A DNA stretch of 64,000 nucleotides from Limonium bicolor. Its lineage: Eukaryota; Streptophyta; Magnoliopsida; Caryophyllales; Plumbaginaceae. Below the pieces are notes generated by a model that did not search any database, was not told the DNA's origin, and saw only the letters and a list, made by a program, of their open reading frames with translations. The translations under genes and the position numbers were made by a program. Of the stretch, positions 57,330 to 64,000 are shown one piece after another (position 1 is the first letter of the stretch; the number at the start of each line of letters is the position of its first letter). The stretch covers positions 88,873,627 to 88,937,626 of the forward strand of contig CM041780.1 of the NCBI GenBank assembly GCA_023374045.1. The letters are read 5' to 3'.

Positions 57330-58064
57330 GAAGCTTTAGTATCTGTTATCCGATACCGGTAAACCTGAATCAAGAAGAGATCGACATCACCAACCACTAC
57401 TACACCAATGAACAGTGTCAGGTCATCCGACCAGGTATGATTTATTAAGGGGATACCTGACACCCGAAGCACAAATCTCAATCATCCGACGATGCAACGA
57501 GCTAGGAACGGGTCAAGGTGGATTTTATACACCCGATTCCCCCGTGGAGCGAAGATGAAGCTGAAGATGATGTGCTTGGGAAAGGATTGGAATCCTTATA
57601 CCAAGACATACCAAGAGACACGAACACAAGATGGAGCGACGCCACCGACAATACCTCCAGAGTTTCAGACACTTGTCACACAAGCAGTAGAAATTGCACA
57701 ACAATGTGAATATGATCCAATCCCCGCACTTGAAGCGGACCTTTGTATTGTCAACTTCTATGAGAAAGAGGAAGACTTGGGTTACACCAAGACAAGGACG
57801 AGACAGCGGAATCTCTTGAACAAGGAGTGCCCGTAGTGTCTTGGTCCATTGGTGATGACGCCATCTTTATGTATAGCGAGCAGAAGCGTGTGGACCTCGC
57901 AGAGAATTGGTATTGAGATCAGAGATGTCCTAATCATGGGTGGAAACTCTAGGATGTTGTATCACGGGATCAACAAGATCAAGTTGAATACGGCACCACC
58001 GGCAATAATCAATGCCACACACATGAAACCAGGACGCCTGGACCTTACCTTTAGGAAGTATTAA
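57330..58064 (+). CDS. AlkB-like Fe(II)/2-oxoglutarate dioxygenase (ALKBH1 type) inside the retrotransposon
   Basis: AlkB-family enzymes remove methyl groups from nucleic acids using Fe(II), 2-oxoglutarate and O2. The frame begins near SFSICYPIPVNLNQEE and continues VIRPGM, RGYLTPEAQ, MMCLGKDWNPYTKTY, DGATPPTIPPEFQ, CIVNFYEKEEDLGY. The iron-binding HxD (codons 57785-57793, HQD), VVSWSIGDDAIFMY, a second His in LYHGI (57963-57965) and the 2-oxoglutarate arginine region GRLDLTFRKY follow, then TAA at 58062-58064. In the usual RxNxTxR-like motif, Asp replaces Asn. Length, about 240 residues, covers the whole catalytic domain. About four one-base breaks (near 57449, 57530, 57783, 57911) interrupt it. 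It lies between Gag and protease. It closely resembles plant ALKBH1-like proteins, so capture of a host gene is likely. Confidence 0.87.
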
Positions 58065-58132
58065 ATTCATAGTATCATGTAATCTATTAGTAACGTGTAT
58101 TAGAGACAGGCATGTATGATGGTTAGTTTATC

Positions 58133-58138
58133 AATAAA
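58133..58138 (+). promoter_or_regulatory. AATAAA, possible polyadenylation signal of the AlkB-like exon
   Basis: AATAAA lies 69 bp after the AlkB stop and 65 bp before the acceptor that resumes the Pol frame. Position fits a terminal exon, but the hexamer alone is weak evidence in plants. Confidence 0.4.
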
Positions 58139-58202
58139 GAGCAGTGTTGATTTAATTCCACTTGTGTCCACCATCAATACTTATCCATTGTGAATCCAAT
58201 AG

Positions 58203-58640
58203 GTTGTGGACTCGGTACCGAAGGTAACCTGAGCATCCTCACCGAAGCACAAGCCGGCAGAAGCGGCACCATCTTAACGGGAACATTCCCAGTAAATGGC
58301 ATTGATGCCAATGTGTTATTCGACTCCGGCGCCTCTCACACTTTCGTATCGCCATCTTTGTGAAGAGGTTGAAGCTAGATGCGGAAGAGCTACCGAACTT
58401 CATGGTTACTCTCCCATCGAAGGAGCGAGTAAAGTGCACCAATACTATCAATCAGCCACCATCGAAATCAAAACGAAGCGTTTCCCATTTCCTTCATCGA
58501 ATTCAATGGATTAGGATTCGACTTAATCATCGGAATGAATTGGTTGGAGCGGCACAAGGGTAGAATCCTCTGCGCCGAGCATCGTTTGCTGCTCAAGAGT
58601 CCTTCTGGGGTTACTGTATCTTACCGCCAGAGACCGAGAG
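58203..58640 (+). pseudogene. Chromovirus aspartic protease
   Basis: It would mature the Gag-Pol polyprotein. The frame after the acceptor reads GNLSILTEAQAGRSGTI, then NVLFDSGASHTFVS with the active-site D-S-G (about 58320-58330). A second conserved block, GFDLIIGMNWL, is at about 58515-58547, followed by the HKGRILCAEHRL region. Two or more one-base frame changes (near 58350 and 58470-58500) are needed to read through. Confidence 0.9.
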
Positions 58641-59600
58641 AGCCTTCGACCACACTTATATCTGCTATGGCTATGTACCGGGAGCTCAGAAAGGGCCAAG
58701 AAGTATATCTGTGTTATGTGCAAGACCTGGAGAGAGATCCAGAGTTCAGTGATGATGTACCGATTGTATCCGAATTCCTGATGTATTCCCTAAGGAGCTA
58801 CCCGGCATGCCACCTCAGAGCAGTGGAATTTGAGATTGACCTCTTGCCAGGTACCGGTCCCATTGCTAGGGCACCGTACCGTATGGCACCTGCTGAGATG
58901 ACTGAACTGAAAGAACAATTGCGAGACCTTCTCGACAAAGGGTTTATACGCCCGAGCGTATCACCCTGGGGAGCACCGTCCTCTTTGTGAAGAAGAAGGA
59001 CGGCAGCCTCCGACTTTGTATTGACTACCGCAAGCTGAATGCGGTCACAATCAAGAATAAATACCCATTGCCCCGCATCGATGACCTATTTGATCAGCTG
59101 AAAGGAGCATCAGTCTTCTCCAAGATTGACCTCCGTTCTGGGTATCATCAGATTGCCATCAAAGAGCAAGACATCGAGAAAACGGCATTCCGTACCAGAT
59201 ATGGCCACTACGAATTCACTGTCATGCCATTCGGTTTGTCAAATGCACCAGCAAAATTCATGGACCTCATGAATCGTCTATTCAGTGAGCAGTTGGACAC
59301 TTCAGTGGTTGTCTTCATCGACGACATACTTGTATACTCAAAATCAGCAGAAGAGCATGAATTTCATTTGAGGAAAGTACTTGAGACACTGCGCGAGAAC
59401 CAGCTGTATGCGAAGTTCTCCAAGTGCGAGTTCTGGCTAGATCAGGTATCATTCCTTGGTCATGTCATCTCGAGCGCAGGCATTCAGTTGACCCTTCTAA
59501 GATTGAAGCTGTACGATCATGGCCTAGACCCAAGACTGTTACCGACATTAGGAGCTTTCTTGGTCTAGCCGGTTACTACCGAGATTCGTAAAGGACTTCT
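58641..59600 (+). CDS. Chromovirus reverse transcriptase
   Basis: RNA-dependent DNA polymerase of the element. The entry region (58770-58985) has VPIVSEFL and [20 protein letters not shown]. The polymerase body (58987-59515) has [64 protein letters not shown] and the catalytic [11 protein letters not shown] (about 59311-59343, equivalent to YxDD). [17 protein letters not shown] closes the domain. Only a few one-base breaks occur (near 58790, 58980 and 59495), so this is the best-preserved part of the element. Confidence 0.96.
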
Positions 59601-60075
59601 CGAAAGTCGCTAAGCCCATGACTACATTGATGAAGAAAGATGCACCGTTTGTATGGACAGACGACTGCGAGTTATCATTTCAGAAACTAAAGGACTCATT
59701 GACCTCAGCGCCCATCCTTACTCTTCCAGAGGGCACAGAGGGATTTGAGGTATATTGTGATGCATCAGGCAAGGAATGGGATGCGTGCTCATGCAGCATG
59801 GCAAGGTTGTAGCTTATGCCTCCCGCCCGCCGCTGAAAAAGCATGAGGAGAATTACCCGACACATGACTTAGAGTTAGGAGCCATTGTCTTCGCCTTGAA
59901 GATATGGCGACACTATCTCTATGGGGTAAGCATCACCATCTACTCCGATCATAAGAGCTTACAGTATGTGTTCACACAGAAAGAATTGAACTTGAGACAG
60001 AGAAGATGGATGGAATTTCTTTCGGATTATGACATCGACTTACAGTATAAGGAAGGGAAGCAAATGTTGTAGCCG
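59601..60075 (+). pseudogene. Chromovirus RNase H
   Basis: It removes the RNA strand after cDNA synthesis. FVWTDDCELSFQKLKDSL (about 59649-59700) leads to [12 protein letters not shown] with the first catalytic Asp (about 59750-59780). After a frame change near 59785 come [17 protein letters not shown], the conserved Glu in [18 protein letters not shown] and the Asp in [11 protein letters not shown]. The end reads [12 protein letters not shown]. One clear frame break. Confidence 0.93.
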
Positions 60076-61416
60076 ACGCCCTGAGCCGTCGAGCACACTC
60101 GCTCCATTCGCTACTCGCTTCTTCTAGCTTGGTTGACGAGGTGCGAGACGCTCAGTTGAGCGACCCTTATATGACCGAAATCAGACAGAAGATCACAGAT
60201 GGTACATTTGAGAAGAAGAATATGATTTCAAGTTGCATGAAAATGGTCTGATTCGGCTGAATGGCAGGTTATGCGTTTCCCGAAGCAATGCCGAGCTAAG
60301 GATCGCATCCTGCGAGAGTCACACAGTTCCACATTGTCAGTCCATCCAGGAGCCTCCAAGATGTACAAAGACATGAAGAGGTACTTCTGGTGGTCTGAGA
60401 TGAAGTCAGATGTGACAGAGTATGTATTGAGATGCTTGACATGCCAGAAAGTAAAGTTTGAACATCGTAGACCGGGCGGAATGGTACAATCGATGCCAGT
60501 TCCGGAGTGGAATTTCATGATATCTCCATGGATTTTGTTGTAGGACTCCCACCTGCTAGGGGAGACTCAACATGATCTGGGTTGTAGTCGATCGCCTTAC
60601 CAAGGTTGCCAGATTCATACCGATGGGACACCTGGAAGGTAGGGAAGCTAGCTGAGCTATTTGACAAGGAGATTATCAGACACCACGGAGTCTCAAAGAC
60701 TATAGTATCTGACCGCGAACCAGATTTCTTTCGAGATACTAGAGAGCTACACGGGAAGCACTGGGTACGAATTGAAGTTGAGTACCGCCTTCCATCCTCA
60801 GACCGACGGTCAGACAGAAAGGACCATCCAGACACTGGAGGACATGCTTAGGCATGTGCCTTGGACTTTCAGGGGAGTTGGTTAGATAAGCTTCATCTTA
60901 TAGAGTTTTCATACAATAATAGCTACCATGCCTCGATTAAGATGTCGCCTTTCCAAGCTCTATATGGTAGACCTTGCCGTACACCTTTGTGTTGGGATGT
61001 CGAGTGAAGCGGTCATCATAGGACCGGAGTATCTTGAGCAAGTGCAAGCTGAAGTTCAGCAGATTCGAGCGAATATGAAGGCAGCCCAAGATAGACAGAA
61101 ATCCTATGCGGATGTGCGACGACGCGACCTTGAGTTCGCCGTAGGCGACCAAGTGTTCTTGCGCGTTTCACCTATGAAGGGTGTCTTCCGATTTGGCCAG
61201 AAGGGCAAACTGAGCCCAAAGTTTGTAGGGCCGTATGCTATCACCGAAAGAGTTGGAGCTGTAGCCTACAGGTTAGCACTACCTGAGGACTTAGGACGTG
61301 TCCATGATGTATTTCATGTGTCACAACTCAAGAAGTATATTGCTGATCCGTCTCATGTCCTAGAGCCTGAGAGACTATCTATTGAGCCGACCATGAGATA
61401 TGTCGAACCCTTGTGA
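60076..61416 (+). pseudogene. Chromovirus integrase (zinc domain, core, C-terminal domain)
   Basis: It inserts the cDNA. The HHCC zinc domain shows SHSSTLSVHPG and CLTCQKVKFEH (about 60318-60470). The core carries the first Asp in the MDFVVGLP-like stretch (about 60530-60550, frame-broken), the second in VSDREPDF (about 60705) and the catalytic Glu in TDGQTER-like sequence (about 60805-60825). [20 protein letters not shown] follows near 60910-60968 with a frame change. The C-terminal part (60990-61416) has LEQVQAEVQQIRANMK, VGDQVFLRVSPMKGV and VHDVFHVSQLKKYIADPSHV. At least five one-base breaks. Confidence 0.92.
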
Positions 61417-61560
61417 GAATCCTGGATAGGAAGACCAGAGACACTCGCCATAAGTCTATACGAATGGTGAAGGTCCTATGGTCAACCATGATGTCGAAGA
61501 AGCGACATGGAGTTGGAAGATGCCATGAAGGCTAAGTACCCACAGTTGTTCATAGACTAG
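61417..61560 (+). CDS. Chromodomain at the integrase C-terminus
   Basis: RILDRKTRDTRHKSIRMVKV then, after one frame change near 61483, HDVEEATWE and KYPQLFID before TAG at 61558-61560. Chromodomains of chromoviruses are thought to direct integration to histone-marked chromatin. This places the element in the chromovirus clade, and the long LTRs point to Tekay/Del. Confidence 0.88.
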
Positions 61561-62002
61561 ATAGTCTAGTATTTAGTAATACGGGTACGGGGCGTACCCC
61601 TTTTTAGGGGGGTAGAGCCTTTTTGCTTTTGCATTGCTTCGGGTTAGCATTGCTTATGTGTAGGTACTGTAGTAGTTTTGATAGCACATGTAGTGCGGAG
61701 TGTATGTGTAATGTGAATGTATGGATGTGTAGTGCAATGTTAATGTACTAGTAATGCGTATTGTGAATTGCAATTGTGTATTGTGTGATGATATGTAGGA
61801 AATGATGATTGTGTATGTGAACTGTGCATGATGCTTGAAGTGTATATGCTTGCAATGTGGAAGGAAGTAAACACCTCATAGGTGTAGTAAGACACATTAT
61901 GGCATTGGTTGCCTAATGAGTAGAATTACTAACTATTAACCCGTGAGCACTTTGAGGGCAAAGTTTCGTAAGGGGGTAAGGGAAAAAAAAAACCGGGTAG
62001 AT
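61561..62002 (+). other. 3' untranslated part of the chromovirus, conserved GTAGAGC segment and PPT
   Basis: Directly after pol is GGGGCGTACCCCTTTTTAGG, then a GGGGTAGAGC word and a T-rich run (61585-61630). The nested element has a similar block at about 27983-28020. The end at 61960-62002 (AAAGTTTCGTAAGGGGG plus a second A-run) is the polypurine tract. Confidence 0.7.
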
Positions 62003-64000
62003 TGAAATACCCCGTAATTAAAAATAGCGATTAATTAGGCTAATAAATATTTAGAAGCTTAATTAAGTATAAAAATATTAGGGAACAAATCCCGAAGAAA
62101 ACGGATCCTTAAAATGGATTAAAAACACTAATGAACATTAAAGCGCGTTTTTCGAGGTAACCGGAAAACGTGATTTTAAGCGGGTCAAATAGACTCGTAA
62201 CAATTTTAGTCAACTAAATAGTCATTAATAAATATTAGTGAAGGTCTAGGACCAATAAAATCAATAAAACGAGAAAATAGTAAAAACTGTCAAAAACGGG
62301 AAGTTGTGGGGTGAGAGTGTAATTAAAATAAGTTAGTGTGTCCACTTTGAAAATAAAATGTAAGTGAGTGTGTGTGTGCTGTATGGGCCGAACTGCCCTC
62401 TCTCACACCCCTCTCTTAATTCCTTCCTTATTTGCAAAGGACAAAAAAAATAAAAAAAAAAAAAAAAACTCTCTCCTCACTCACTCACTCACAACCCACG
62501 TACTGCACCTCTCTTTTTTCTCTCTTCTTCCTCTCTGGTGCGACCATGGCGATTTGAAGAACCCACATACAGAGCCACCTTCTTCTTCATTTTGAAACCT
62601 CAAACCTCCACCAAATGCTACAAAAACTATACCGTTGAATTCGTATCGTCAAGGAGATCATTCTCCACCCTTCAAAAATCTAAAACCACCAACTTTAGTT
62701 TTAGGGTATTATCGGTTAGGAGCTTCAAGAGCACCATTTCAAGATCTATCATCTTCTCCATGTTCTAAGGTAAGAAGTAGACCAAAGCTTCACTCTTTCC
62801 ATGTTTCCTTGCAAAAAAATAAAACTCACGTAACACCACTATTCTATTGCTAGCCGTTTTGGTGTTCCACCTTGAAGGTTGAAGCCTTGTCATTTTCTAC
62901 TCCAAAAACCCCATTAGAGCTCAAGGTAAGATCCCCTAAGAGTTTTAAATAAGTTCTCATAAGTTAGGGTTTAATACGTGAGATATAAAAACTTACTAGT
63001 TTGGTGTGTATGGGTGTACCTTGCTACGTGGTGTAGTTTGGTTGAAATAAAACAAGAAAACAAAGAAGGGAAGAGGAGCAAGAAAGGAGAAAGAGGAGAA
63101 AAGGAAAAGAAACAAAGAAACCAAGGTAATGTGAAGCCTCTGTATAATTTAATGTTTGTGTATGTGTAGGAATATTGTTTTAGCAATGAACTAAACTATT
63201 GTAACCGTGGGAAAAGAATGGGTACACTAATGTGAATGGTAGTTGTAGTTTGAAGTTTTTGAAACAAGAAAATAATATGCTAAGTGTAAATGTTGAGTGT
63301 GCAGGAGGTATTAGAAAGATAGGTGAGAATAATGTATATGTTGAGCAAATTGTGAATACATTGAGTGTGCAAAATTATGTGGTGAGAATACTTAGAAATG
63401 TGGGGAACCTCTGTCAAAATTTGATTAGGAATTTATACACTTAAGTGATGTTAGAAAAGAAAGAAACAGAAGAGAGTTGCAGTGAAGGAAAGAATAAGGT
63501 TTTTCACTTTGTTTTGTAACAGGAAAAGAAATGGAGTTGAGTGGAGTTGTAAATGGTAAAACGTGAGTTGTCAAACTAGTTAGATAGTTGGGGTCATTTA
63601 GTGAGTGGGAAGAGAATAGGAAGGTCTGTAGCATTTTTGTAAGAAGTAGAAATGTAACAGAGGAAGAGAAACTTACAGTAAATGAGTTAATGTAACAGAT
63701 TTTTATAGTATTGGTTTAGGCTAGTTTAAAATGCTTAAACAAAGTTAAAACATACTAGATTACATGTAGAAATATTAGGGAAGAGATTGGTAGAAGTTTG
63801 GAATTGAAACAAACTCAAAAACTTACCAAATGCAATACTGTAACTAGTCCGGGTTTGCAAACCAGCACACAACCCGGACTAGCATGAAACACGACAGAAG
63901 GTTTTTACAAGGGATGTCCGGGTTTACAAACCAAGACACTAACCCGGACCACCCCTAAATCACACCCGTAAGTTCTACAAACATGTGGTCCGGGTTTTAA
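62003..64000 (+). repeat. 3' LTR of the chromovirus (first 2 kb, truncated by the window end)
   Basis: Collinear with 51662-53660 and very similar, including the leader ATGGCGATT at 62546, donors, and the first hairpin units at 63846, 63916 and 63984. It differs by scattered substitutions and short indels, many in homopolymers. Confidence 0.95.

Larger units (their letters stand above)
57177..58202 (+). other. Large intron-like segment 3 (1,026 bp) enclosing the AlkB-like cassette
   Basis: Donor CCCAG|GTAATA at 57177 and acceptor CCAATAG|GTTG at 58202. If removed, Gag C-terminal coding would join the frame GCGLGTEGNLSILTEAQ leading into protease. Inside, an acceptor-like ACCATAG at 57329 opens the AlkB-like frame, and AATAAA at 58133 follows its stop, as in a terminal exon. 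The splice model is inferred from sequence alone. Confidence 0.55.
51662..64000 (+). mobile_element. Ty3/gypsy chromovirus (Tekay/Del-like) with a captured AlkB-like exon; open at the right edge
   Basis: LTRs 51662-55470 and 62003 to beyond 64000, PBS at 55476, interior 6.53 kb. The order is gag, AlkB-like cassette, protease, RT, RNase H, integrase, chromodomain: the gypsy order plus one extra domain. The two LTRs look very similar over the 2 kb that can be compared, which suggests a fairly recent insertion. Very long LTRs and a C-terminal chromodomain fit the Tekay lineage. Frame breaks are frequent but of the same one-base kind as in the TPS gene, so the element may be more intact than it appears. 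Confidence 0.95.

Overview
The window is nuclear DNA of a flowering plant, most likely a eudicot. The signs are a spliced class II trehalose-phosphate synthase gene, GT-AG introns, Ty1/copia and Ty3/gypsy elements primed by initiator-Met tRNA, and MITE-like repeats. I cannot name the species. About 85% of the window is transposon-derived. A run of exactly 500 N (2274-2773) is a scaffold gap. Conserved coding sequence of every origin is broken by many apparent single-base losses, so small assembly indels should be suspected before any gene is called dead.

Layout. 1-4441: the 5' part of a minus-strand Ty1/copia element (RT start, integrase, protease, gag, then a leader with about 30-bp tandem repeats). 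4442-6364: AT-rich spacer with a possible MITE remnant. 6365-10730: the only recognisable host gene, a minus-strand trehalose-phosphate synthase/phosphatase-like gene with three coding exons and a probable long 5' leader. 10741-12610: spacer with two MITE-like repeats and a LINE-like relic.

12611-41761: a minus-strand, long-LTR Ty3/gypsy-related element whose interior was hit by a plus-strand relative (18245-33695, 5-bp target duplication ATATT). Both have LTRs of about 4.1-4.25 kb, matching PBS and PPT, and a heavily decayed coding interior. The inner element itself carries a 1.55-kb solo LTR of another family and a 183-bp Tourist-like MITE in one LTR. The LINE-like relic appears to continue on the far side (41762-42060).

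42061-51661: further relics. These are a copia-like 5' end with a clear PBS, a decayed LTR segment, and a 5.55-kb minus-strand chromovirus LTR with its PPT and the last residues of a chromodomain.

51662-64000 (open at the right edge): a more recent plus-strand Ty3/gypsy chromovirus, Tekay/Del-like, with 3.8-kb LTRs, gag, protease, RT, RNase H, integrase and chromodomain. Its gag is interrupted by three intron-like segments. The third, 1,026 bp long, holds a nearly complete AlkB-like (ALKBH1-type) Fe(II)/2-oxoglutarate dioxygenase reading frame with its own stop codon and an AATAAA signal. The layout suggests a choice between splicing gag to protease-pol and ending on a Gag-AlkB terminal exon. 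This is the most interesting system in the window.

The long-LTR families share a leader plan (CT-rich tract, ATGGCGATT, splice-donor-like sites), a GC-rich hairpin in the 3' part of the LTR, and, in two families, tandem hairpins with a 72-bp period.
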